Source: SAR116 cluster bacterium AG-313-A07
GTDB taxonomy: Bacteria; Pseudomonadota; Alphaproteobacteria; Thalassobaculales; Thalassobaculaceae
Assembly: GCA_003284265.1 (NCBI GenBank)
Contig: QBVV01000011.1
Span: 1 to 52,096 of the forward strand
Direction: 5' to 3'
DNA length: 52,096 nucleotides
Made by a program: the position numbers and the translations under genes. Numbering within the stretch: the first letter of the stretch is position 1; each line of letters opens with the position of its first letter. This document shows, piece after piece, positions 43,913 to 51,036 of this stretch. The notes beneath the pieces are model-generated. The model did no database searches. It saw only the letters and a program-made list of their open reading frames with translations, and was not told where the DNA came from.

Positions 43913-44698
43913 ATGCTGGTTGTCCGCACAGAATGGCAGGATAACCCTCGACCCATCGACGATGGAACCATGGTTGTTGCAATTGGCGATGTGCACGGTT
44001 GTTCGAAACACCTCGAGTTGATGTACAAATCAATCGCAGATGATATTGAAACTCTAGACCCAGAAAAAACTATTTGTATTTTGATTGGAGATCTTATTGA
44101 TAGGGGACCAAACTCGAAGGAATGTTTAATGCTTGCAGCACAAGGAGTTACATCCTTTACAACAAAAATGAATGTTGAAGACATCGTTTTAAAGGGAAAC
44201 CATGACGTGTGGTTATGCCGCGCGGTGAATGGTCAATTAACTGAAAGTGACTATCAAGCATGGAAACGCAATGGAGGGAAGGCAACGTTATTAAGCCTTG
44301 GTGTAAATATTGACCTTTCTGTTGAAACTTTGAAGAGAAAAATTGGAAATGGCCTTCCTTCTATCGTCCGGAAAATGCTCACAAATATGTCTGAAAGTTT
44401 TCAAATTGAGCAGTTGTTTTTTGTGCATGCTGGTGTTGACCCAAGATATTCACTGTCTAACCAAACATTGGAAGCAAAAACCTGGATCAGAGATGAGTTT
44501 CTTGATGTCACCACATGGCCTTTCAATGAGATAATTATCCACGGCCATTCGATTGAACACTTTTCAAAAAAACCAAAAATTTATAATCATAGAATCGGAA
44601 TCGATAGCGGTGTTTATGCCACCGAGATATTAACTGCTGTTGAATTTCTGGGCCCGAGAATGCGCTTTGTCATGGTAAAACCGACAGATGCAAACTAA
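43913..44698 (+). CDS. PPP-type metallophosphoesterase
   Basis: The protein (261 residues from the ATG at 43913, which has GGAG nine bases upstream) has the five metal-binding blocks of PPP phosphatases. They are AIGDVHGCSKHL, IGDLIDRGPNSKE, LKGNHDVWLCR, FVHAGVDP and IIHGHSIEH. These bind two metal ions for hydrolysis of phosphoserine/threonine, diadenosine tetraphosphate or other phosphoesters. It resembles bacterial serine/threonine phosphatases (PrpA-like) and ApaH-like proteins. It stands alone between the divergent PhyH gene and convergent pheT; there is no signal peptide. Confidence 0.88.
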   Translation: MLVVRTEWQDNPRPIDDGTMVVAIGDVHGCSKHLELMYKSIADDIETLDPEKTICILIGDLIDRGPNSKECLMLAAQGVTSFTTKMNVEDIVLKGNHDVWLCRAVNGQLTESDYQAWKRNGGKATLLSLGVNIDLSVETLKRKIGNGLPSIVRKMLTNMSESFQIEQLFFVHAGVDPRYSLSNQTLEAKTWIRDEFLDVTTWPFNEIIIHGHSIEHFSKKPKIYNHRIGIDSGVYATEILTAVEFLGPRMRFVMVKPTDAN

Positions 44699-44742
44699 AC
44701 ATATTAAAGAACTTGTCCAAAAATATAGAGTTTTGTCTCATC

Positions 44743-47145
44743 CTAATCTCTCAGGTAACCACCAGTATCTTTCGTGATTTTACTGATTATTTTATCAGAA
44801 ATAGTTTCCAATTCTTCGTCCGTAAGAGTTTGATTTCTAGGTTGAATAGTGATCGCAATACCAAGTGACTTTTTCCCTTCTGGAATACCTTTACCTGCAT
44901 ATTCGTCAAATAACTGAACGGCAGTTACCAGGGTTTTATCCGCTCCTTGCGCTGCTCTAATTAATTTCTCTGCCTGCAACTCCTGATCTACTATAAAGGC
45001 AAAGTCCCGGTTCACAGATTGTAAAGCATCTAGTTTCAAAAGAGATCGAGACGGCCCCTTAGACCGAGTGGTCGGTATATTTTCTATGAAAACTTCAAAA
45101 CCCACGATAGGGCCTTCAACATTCATAGTTGCAAGTACTTTTGGATGAATATCCCCAAAATAGCCCAAAACTTTTGGTCCTAATCGAAAAGCACCTGAAC
45201 GTCCAGGGTGGTACCAACCAGGCGCACCAGATGGGTCCACTTGAAGATTATTAGTTGGAGCGCTTAGGCTTTCCAAAACAAATAGAGCATCGGCTTTTAT
45301 GTCAAAAAGGTCTACCGGTCGTGTTGATTTAGCCCAATCTCTTGCCCCTGTATCACCTGATCTAATTGCACCTGCAACCATTTGTTGACCAGCTGGTGTT
45401 GCATCTGAGTACTGAGGTCCAACTTCAAAAATAGCTAAATCGTTTGAACCCATATTTGAATTACGCCCGACTGCCGATATCAAATTAGGTAAAACGGATG
45501 GGCGCATCGCATCTAATTCTGCACTGATAGGATTGTTTAAACGAAGTTCCTCTGCTCCGCCTCCAAACAAAATTGCATCCCGCGATGAGAGGAACGAGTA
45601 TGTAACCGCCTCTGCCATACCTCTAACGGCCAAACTACGTTTCGCAAGTCCCTCTTTAATCTGACTGATACTAAGGGCAGGTTCAGGGATGACATTGTCA
45701 TTAAGCATGGAAATCATGGGAATTTCATCAAACCCCCATACTCTTACTATCTCCTCAACAAGATCGGCCTCCCCTATGATATCAGCACGCCACGGTGGAA
45801 CAACACATTCAATTCGTTCATCCTTGCCAGAAACTTCAAAACCTAACGTTTTCAGAATTCTTAAACAATCTGGCTCAGGAACCTTCACACCCGTTAAATT
45901 TTCTATCCTACTATATCTTAAAGTAAAGGTCTTTTTCCAATCTGGTTCTGCACCATGAACAACAAGCTCACTAGCTTCTCCTCCACAAATATCAAGGACC
46001 ATTCGAGCTGCCAACTCTGACCCCCAAAACGGGGAGGTAGAATCAAGTCCTCGCTCAAATCTATATCTTGCATCCGATATTATATTGAGCTTCCGTCCTG
46101 TGGTCGCGGTTCGAATTGGATCGAAAATAGCAGCTTCAAGAAACATATTAACCGTTCCATCGCCGCAGCCAGATCTCTCCCCACCCATTATACCTGCTAA
46201 GTCATCAACTCCTCTATCGTCTCCAATCACGATCATCTCTTCATCAAAGACATATTCTTTTCCATCTAATGCTGTATATTTTTCTCCATTTTTTGCTAAC
46301 CGGATAAAAATATCACCTTCCACTTTATCTGCATCGTAAGCATGGAGTGGGCGACCAACGTCCATCATAACATAGTTAGTTATATCCACGAGTGCAGAGA
46401 TTGGACGAAGACCCACTGCTTGTAACCGCTCCTTAAGCCATTTGGGGCTGGGCCCATTTTTTACCCCTTTGAAATATCTACCAACCACTAGCGGTGCTAA
46501 GGGGGGTTCCATATCTGGTAAGTCTACTCTCCAATTAATAGGGCTCTTGAAAGCGGTTTTAACTGGAGAGGTATCGAGAGGTTTTAGTTTGCCAAGACCT
46601 GCTGCTGCTAGATCTCTGGCAATCCCACGAACTCCCAAGCAATCAGCTCGATCTGGTGTAATAGCAATATCGATAATGGGGTCATCAAAGCCTGCTATTT
46701 TGGCAAAACCCTCTCCAATCTTACTGTCGCTGGGTAGTTCAATGATTCCATCATGCTCATCAGAAATTCCCATTTCTCTCTCTGAACAGAGCATCCCATT
46801 AGACGCCTCTCCTCTAATTACACCCTTCTTCAACTCGTCTCCAGTCGAAGGTATCCTGGCACCCGCTGGAGCAAAAACCCCTTTAATTCCGGTTCGTGCA
46901 TTTGGAGCTCCACACACGACCTGAACTTTCTCAGAGCCTGTATCTACAATGCAGACGCGCAACCGATCAGCGTTTGGATGCTGGTATGCCTCTTCAACAT
47001 AGCCAACTATGAATTCTGAAAGTTCGTCCGACCGGTCTTGAATACTTTCTACTTCAAGGCCTAACATCGGCAACTTTTCGCAAATTTGGTTCAGAGACGA
47101 GTCTGTCTCTAGATGATCCTTTAACCATGAAAGGGTAAATTTCAT
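44743..47145 (-). CDS. pheT: phenylalanyl-tRNA synthetase beta subunit
   Basis: PheT is the large subunit of the alpha2beta2 enzyme that charges tRNA-Phe. The protein is 800 residues from the ATG at 47143-47145 (MKFTLSWLKDHL), the expected bacterial length. The N-terminal tRNA-binding OB domain (about 39-150) has VEEAYQHPNADRLRVC and VVCGAPNARTG. The B3/B4 editing domain has the DITNYVMMDVGRPLHAYDADK region, and the B5 domain GVKVPEPDCLRILKTLGFEV. The C-terminal ferredoxin-like anticodon-binding domain (about 710-800) has SVNRDFAFIVDQE and QLFDEYAGKGIPEGKKSLG. Its start overlaps the pheS stop by ATGA. A longer upstream frame is out of the question because it runs inside pheS. Confidence 0.98.
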   Translation of the reverse strand: MKFTLSWLKDHLETDSSLNQICEKLPMLGLEVESIQDRSDELSEFIVGYVEEAYQHPNADRLRVCIVDTGSEKVQVVCGAPNARTGIKGVFAPAGARIPSTGDELKKGVIRGEASNGMLCSEREMGISDEHDGIIELPSDSKIGEGFAKIAGFDDPIIDIAITPDRADCLGVRGIARDLAAAGLGKLKPLDTSPVKTAFKSPINWRVDLPDMEPPLAPLVVGRYFKGVKNGPSPKWLKERLQAVGLRPISALVDITNYVMMDVGRPLHAYDADKVEGDIFIRLAKNGEKYTALDGKEYVFDEEMIVIGDDRGVDDLAGIMGGERSGCGDGTVNMFLEAAIFDPIRTATTGRKLNIISDARYRFERGLDSTSPFWGSELAARMVLDICGGEASELVVHGAEPDWKKTFTLRYSRIENLTGVKVPEPDCLRILKTLGFEVSGKDERIECVVPPWRADIIGEADLVEEIVRVWGFDEIPMISMLNDNVIPEPALSISQIKEGLAKRSLAVRGMAEAVTYSFLSSRDAILFGGGAEELRLNNPISAELDAMRPSVLPNLISAVGRNSNMGSNDLAIFEVGPQYSDATPAGQQMVAGAIRSGDTGARDWAKSTRPVDLFDIKADALFVLESLSAPTNNLQVDPSGAPGWYHPGRSGAFRLGPKVLGYFGDIHPKVLATMNVEGPIVGFEVFIENIPTTRSKGPSRSLLKLDALQSVNRDFAFIVDQELQAEKLIRAAQGADKTLVTAVQLFDEYAGKGIPEGKKSLGIAITIQPRNQTLTDEELETISDKIISKITKDTGGYLRD

Positions 47146-48218
47146 CGATTTATCCCCCCTGCGATAGTGGGCAAATCGAGTGGAACAAAACCATAATGTT
47201 TGAGCCAACGGATATCCGTGTCATAAAAAGGCCGTAGATCAGGTATACCGTATTTAAGCATGGCTATGCGTTCAATTCCCATACCAAAAGCGAAACCTTG
47301 GTACTCGTCTGGATTAATTCCACAACCTGAGAGAACTCTTGGGTGAACCATTCCTGATCCTAAAATCTCCAACCAATCATCACCCTTTCCTATCCGAAAT
47401 TCTCCTCCAGCACGGGTGCAGCCAATATCCACTTCAGCTGAAGGTTCTGTGAATGGAAAATAGCTTGGCCTGAATCTAACGGGTAAGTCATCGACGCCGA
47501 AAAACGCTCTACAAAAGTCTATAAGGCAACCTTTTAGGTGCCCCATATGGGAGGTTTTATCGATTACTAATCCTTCAACCTGATGAAACATAGGCGAATG
47601 AGTAGCATCATGATCGGACCTGAATGTTCGACCTGGCACTATAATTTTGATCGGTGGAGTAGTTTTTTCCATGGTCCTAATTTGAACCGGGGATGTATGC
47701 GTCCTCAACACACGGGGCGTGCCTGTTTCATCGGGGGGAAGATAAAAAGTGTCTTGTTCCTGACGTGCAGGGTGCTCCGGTGGGATATTCAAGGCAGAAA
47801 AATTATAATAATCGGATTCAATGTGTGGGCCATCAGCGACAGTGAAACCCATTTCACAAAATATCGCCGTTAACTCGTCAATTGTTTGAGTGATTGGGTG
47901 AATACTTCCATTGCTTTCAGGACGGACAGGAAGTGTAACATCCACTCGGTCTCTATGCAGTTGAGTCTCTAGTGCCGCGTCTTCCATTGTTACTTTTCGG
48001 ACATCTATGGCGCTAGCAACCTCTTCTTTTATTGCATTAAGCAGTTGCCCCGCTTCTTTTCGTTTGTCCGGGTCAAGAGATCCAAGACTTTTCATAAGTC
48101 CTGTAATAGCCCCTTTCTTTCCAAAGGCAGTTATCCGAATATCTTCTAATTCATCAAGCGTAGAAGCTGAGTGAATAGACGCTACCAACTTCGTTTTTTG
48201 ATCTTCCCACTCTTTCAT
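47142..48218 (-). CDS. pheS: phenylalanyl-tRNA synthetase alpha subunit
   Basis: PheS holds the catalytic site for phenylalanine activation. The protein has the coiled N-terminal arm with FGKKGAITGLMKSLGSL, the class II motif 2 FRSDHDATHSPMFHQVEGL, the RFRPSYFPFTEPSAEVDI block, GSGMVHPRVL and motif 3 GFAFGMGIERIAMLKYGI near the C terminus. The ATG at 48216-48218 gives 358 residues; a GTG four codons upstream (48230) is also possible, and neither start has a strong ribosome site. It overlaps pheT by four bases. A perfect 15-bp hairpin lies between rplT and this gene. Confidence 0.98.
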   Translation of the reverse strand: MKEWEDQKTKLVASIHSASTLDELEDIRITAFGKKGAITGLMKSLGSLDPDKRKEAGQLLNAIKEEVASAIDVRKVTMEDAALETQLHRDRVDVTLPVRPESNGSIHPITQTIDELTAIFCEMGFTVADGPHIESDYYNFSALNIPPEHPARQEQDTFYLPPDETGTPRVLRTHTSPVQIRTMEKTTPPIKIIVPGRTFRSDHDATHSPMFHQVEGLVIDKTSHMGHLKGCLIDFCRAFFGVDDLPVRFRPSYFPFTEPSAEVDIGCTRAGGEFRIGKGDDWLEILGSGMVHPRVLSGCGINPDEYQGFAFGMGIERIAMLKYGIPDLRPFYDTDIRWLKHYGFVPLDLPTIAGGINR

Positions 48219-48266
48219 CTCACCAAACACCTATTCATAGCCCATAATTTCATATTTAACGTTACG

Positions 48267-48310
48267 AAGTAAATAAAGGGACCCGCGACGGCAGATCCCT
48301 TTATTTACTT
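48267..48310 (-). terminator. 15-bp perfect hairpin between rplT and pheS (terminator or attenuator)
   Basis: AAGTAAATAAAGGGA (48267-48281) and TCCCTTTATTTACTT (48296-48310) form a perfect inverted repeat with a 14-base GC-rich loop. Read on the minus strand, the 3' arm is U-rich, so it can act as an intrinsic terminator after rplT, or as an attenuator that controls how much transcription reaches pheST. It starts 48 bases after the rplT stop. Confidence 0.75.
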
Positions 48311-48357
48311 GTTCTTGACAGCCAACATATTTGCCACCTGCACGGATTATGGAATGT

Positions 48358-48714
48358 TTAAGCTAACGCCGCCTGCGCCTTTTCAACCAATCCTTTAAAA
48401 GAAGCTGGTTCACTTATAGCCAAATCCGATAGAACTTTCCTATCAAGTTCAATGCCTGCTTTTTTTAATCCATTCATAAACTGAGAATAAGTCAATCCAT
48501 GTTCACGCACACCTGCATTAATGTGTTGAATCCATAAGCCTCTGAATGTTCTTTTACGAACCTTCCTATCACGGTAAGCATATTGGCCAGCCTTCTCTAC
48601 CGCCTGAACGGCAACACGAAAAACATTTTTTCTGCGTCCATAATAGCCTTTGGCTTTATCTGTAACTTTTTTGTGGCGAGCATGCGCCGTAGTTCCGCGT
48701 TTAACACGAGCCAT
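48358..48714 (-). CDS. rplT: 50S ribosomal protein L20
   Basis: The 118-residue protein is L20, an early assembly protein of the large ribosomal subunit. It has the basic N terminus [17 protein letters not shown], then [43 protein letters not shown] and [26 protein letters not shown], all nearly invariant. GGGGAGG (48721-48727) gives an excellent ribosome site seven bases before the ATG. The gene follows rpmI and precedes pheST, the order common in bacteria; infC is not upstream here. L20 often represses its own operon by binding the leader RNA. Confidence 0.98.
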   Translation of the reverse strand: MARVKRGTTAHARHKKVTDKAKGYYGRRKNVFRVAVQAVEKAGQYAYRDRKVRKRTFRGLWIQHINAGVREHGLTYSQFMNGLKKAGIELDRKVLSDLAISEPASFKGLVEKAQAALA

Positions 48715-48726
48715 ATCAAGCCTCCC

Positions 48727-48923
48727 CTACAAATACGGTAAAAATTTTCGGACGATTTTAGCGTCCGAAGCACAGAGGGTCGTTGTGCACGACTATTGCG
48801 CAACATATCTCTCGGCCGTTTGCTCATACCATGTCGCTTATATGCTTGATTGTGGAGGATCTTACCAGTCCCCGTTGCGCGGAAACGCTTTTTAGCGCCG
48901 CTTTTAGACTTCAGTTTGGGCAT
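48727..48923 (-). CDS. rpmI: 50S ribosomal protein L35, with an apparent frameshift
   Basis: L35 is a small, basic protein of the large subunit. The ATG at 48921-48923, with GGAG about seven bases upstream, opens [20 protein letters not shown] and continues through [19 protein letters not shown], as expected. After the GCA codon at 48786-48788 the reading frame goes wrong. In the other frame the DNA reads [18 protein letters not shown] and a stop at 48727-48729, which is exactly the missing L35 tail. Joined with one restored codon the product is 65 residues, the usual length, and its stop then touches the ribosome site of rplT. As written, one base seems missing near 48784-48785. A sequencing or assembly error is the simplest reason; a real frameshift or ribosomal slippage is possible. 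Confidence 0.9.
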
Positions 48924-49035
48924 TTCCATCTCCAAAAAAAGAATTCAACCATTACGACTATTCGCTTGGTTATCAAAAACCAGCTAGGCATGCCCTTACG
49001 CCTTAGCGTGGTGATCTCTCTAACCCGAGAGTTGT
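48924..49035 (-). promoter_or_regulatory. structured 5' leader of rpmI-rplT (candidate ribosomal-protein autoregulatory leader)
   Basis: Between the promoter and the rpmI start, the minus-strand RNA could form three hairpins. One is CTCTC/GAGAG (49031-49016), one is ACGC/GCGT with a four-base loop (49009-48998), and one is GC-TGGTT/AACCA-GC with a bulge (48984-48964). L20 is known to repress its operon through leader RNA in other bacteria. Whether this leader binds L20 is inference. Confidence 0.45.
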
Positions 49036-49041
49036 TGCGGT

Positions 49042-49070
49042 GTTATAACGACATCTTTTGAGATAATCAA
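49042..49070 (-). promoter_or_regulatory. sigma-70-type promoter of rpmI-rplT
   Basis: On the minus strand TTGATT (49070-49065) and TATAAC (49047-49042) are separated by exactly 17 bases, the ideal spacing. Transcription would begin near 49035, about 110 bases before the rpmI start. Confidence 0.65.
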
Positions 49071-49139
49071 GTCTGCAACTGCTTTCTTTAGAACAATGCG
49101 AAAACTAAATGGGGTGAATTAAGGATTAAATTTCTTAAC

Positions 49140-49955
49140 TTAAATTTCCTTTGGAGCAAGGTCCAAACGCGCAACTATCCCCTCCAGTTCCTTTGACGCA
49201 GCAGGATAATATTCCATTACCAGAGGGTCGTGTCCTGGAATAATATGATCAGGGGAATCAGCAAGCATTTCCATGGTAGTGTAACCATTCATCATGTCGC
49301 CAAGATTATAAACAATAACGAAAGGATTTCTCTCTCTTATATTTTCATAGAAGTGAGCACAATCTGAAGCTACCACGACCCATCCTCGTTGTGTCCAAAC
49401 CCGAACACACATCAAGCCTGCAGAATGACCTCCGATTTTATGGACTGATAACCCCGGGACTAACTCCTCATCACCATCCACAAAATGAACCTGGTTTCCA
49501 TATATTTTTCTAACCATCTCGCATACATCATCAACCTCAAAAGGTCTCTGAACCGCTGGGAAACACATACATCTTCCCGTCGCATATGACATTTCTGTGT
49601 CTTGAAGAATAAATTTGGCGTTTGGAAAATCAGATATTCCACCCGCATGGTCATAGTGCATATGACTAATGATGACATTATCAACTTTAGCCGCATCTAC
49701 ATCCATTAGAGCAAGTCCCTCCGCAGGGGTACGAAGCAGAGGGGTCGCCCTTTTCTTTGAAGCTACGGCACCAAAGCCAGTGTCTACCACATAGGTCCTC
49801 ATATCGTTCTTTATAACCCAAACAAAATAATCAAGAGGCATAGGAACGTCATGTTCATCCATATACAACATATTCCCATTACGCGTTCTGTTGGCATTAT
49901 GGGCATATTTCACCGCATAGATTTCAAAAACTTCTCTATCCTCTAATTTGCTCAT
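49140..49955 (-). CDS. metallo-beta-lactamase-fold hydrolase, N-acyl homoserine lactonase-like
   Basis: The protein (271 residues from the ATG at 49953-49955, preceded by AAGGA) has the di-zinc motif SHMHYDHAGG (His98, His100, Asp102, His103). The later ligands lie in KIGGHSAGL, VVASDCAHF and IIPGHDP. The opening PLDYFVWVIKNDMRTYVVDTG and the HMHYDHAGGISDFPNAKFILQ style match the AttM/AiiB group of quorum-quenching lactonases. It may open homoserine lactones or another lactone in catabolism; several members of this group act on gamma-butyrolactone-like compounds. No signal peptide. It lies upstream of the ribosomal-protein operon on the same strand and is divergent from the HIBADH-like gene. 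Confidence 0.82.
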   Translation of the reverse strand: MSKLEDREVFEIYAVKYAHNANRTRNGNMLYMDEHDVPMPLDYFVWVIKNDMRTYVVDTGFGAVASKKRATPLLRTPAEGLALMDVDAAKVDNVIISHMHYDHAGGISDFPNAKFILQDTEMSYATGRCMCFPAVQRPFEVDDVCEMVRKIYGNQVHFVDGDEELVPGLSVHKIGGHSAGLMCVRVWTQRGWVVVASDCAHFYENIRERNPFVIVYNLGDMMNGYTTMEMLADSPDHIIPGHDPLVMEYYPAASKELEGIVARLDLAPKEI

Positions 49956-50063
49956 CTTACCGTCCTTTTCAAACAAATCCTAACCGACTAGCTTATATTA
50001 ATATAAACTTAGGCACTAGTTTCAATTCAGTACAAGTAACAGCTGCTGTTAAGGAGAAAATCT

Positions 50064-50945
50064 ATGGCGAGTATCACGGTTGGGTTTATAGGAACAGGTG
50101 CGATGGGCGAACATATGTGCCGAAATATCGCTAAAAATGGTGACCATCCAGTTATAGCCTTCGACTTATCTCCTGCACCATTAAACCGGCTTTCAAATCA
50201 CGGTGTTATAATTGCCAAAAGTGCGATGGATGCAGCTATCAAATCAGACGTATTAATACTCTCCTTACCGGGCGGTCCCGAAGTAGAATCCATAGCGAAT
50301 ACCACACTTTTATCGCCAAAACTCAGCGGGTTAACAGTAATTGATATGTCTACCACTCCTGTGAAATTAACTCGGGAAATAGCACAGAAATTTGATCAGA
50401 TGGGCATACAATTTCTTGATGCTCCCGTCGCTAGAACTCAACAAGCAGCTATCGATGGGAACCTATCTATAATGGTGGGCGGCAATCGCGACATTCTAGA
50501 GCATTACAAAGACGTTTTGCTCTGTATGGGGCCAGATATAACGCACTGCGGTCCAGTTGGGTGTGGCCAAATTGCTAAAATTTTAAATAACATGGTTGTT
50601 TTCCAGAACGGCCTGGCATTGGCCGAAGCTATAACGATAGGGAGAGAAGCAGGGATGGATGGCGGTCACTTGCTCGATATAATAAATAAAAGCTCCGGAG
50701 CATCTTTTGTAGGGATGAATCACGGTATTAAATCTATGGTACCCGGAAAATTTCCACTCAAACAATTTCCAGCCCGCTATGCGCTAAAAGACCTTTCATA
50801 TGCACTACAACTTGCGGAAGAAGGCGGGGTCGTGGTCCCTGGAGCCGAACTGGCTGGTAAAATGTTAGAAAAAGCGATTGATTTGGGTAATGGGGATGAG
50901 TATTGGCCAACTATTATAAAAGCAGTAGAAAACAGGAAAACATAA
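50064..50945 (+). CDS. 3-hydroxyisobutyrate dehydrogenase-family NAD(P) oxidoreductase (second copy)
   Basis: The 293-residue protein has the cofactor motif VGFIGTGAMGEHMCRNIAKNG at the N terminus, AFDLSP after strand 2, and VIDMSTTPVKLTREIA. The substrate loop is FLDAPVARTQQAAIDGNLSIMVGG and the catalytic lysine is in GPVGCGQIAKILNNMVVFQNGLALAEA. This is the standard layout for hydroxyisobutyrate, tartronate-semialdehyde or related beta-hydroxyacid dehydrogenases. AAGGAG lies nine bases before the ATG, a strong ribosome site. It is divergent from the lactonase-like gene across 108 bases, so a shared regulator of both is possible. The substrate is unknown. Confidence 0.9.
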   Translation: MASITVGFIGTGAMGEHMCRNIAKNGDHPVIAFDLSPAPLNRLSNHGVIIAKSAMDAAIKSDVLILSLPGGPEVESIANTTLLSPKLSGLTVIDMSTTPVKLTREIAQKFDQMGIQFLDAPVARTQQAAIDGNLSIMVGGNRDILEHYKDVLLCMGPDITHCGPVGCGQIAKILNNMVVFQNGLALAEAITIGREAGMDGGHLLDIINKSSGASFVGMNHGIKSMVPGKFPLKQFPARYALKDLSYALQLAEEGGVVVPGAELAGKMLEKAIDLGNGDEYWPTIIKAVENRKT

Positions 50946-51036
50946 TCTCCAGCTGGACCTGTTGGAAAACCGTATATATATCATCCCTTGACGAGTCAGT
51001 AGAAAGGAATACGCTTTTGACAGTTGGCCTCATCCA

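Noticed and set aside
46442..46924. A 160-codon frame antisense to pheT
   Set aside because: pheT is certain on the other strand; the antisense product is serine- and proline-rich noise without a ribosome site.
48312..48335. Seven-codon ORF (MLAVKNK) as a phenylalanine attenuator leader peptide
   Set aside because: It contains no Phe codon, so classical pheST attenuation is not supported; kept only as a remark with the hairpin.
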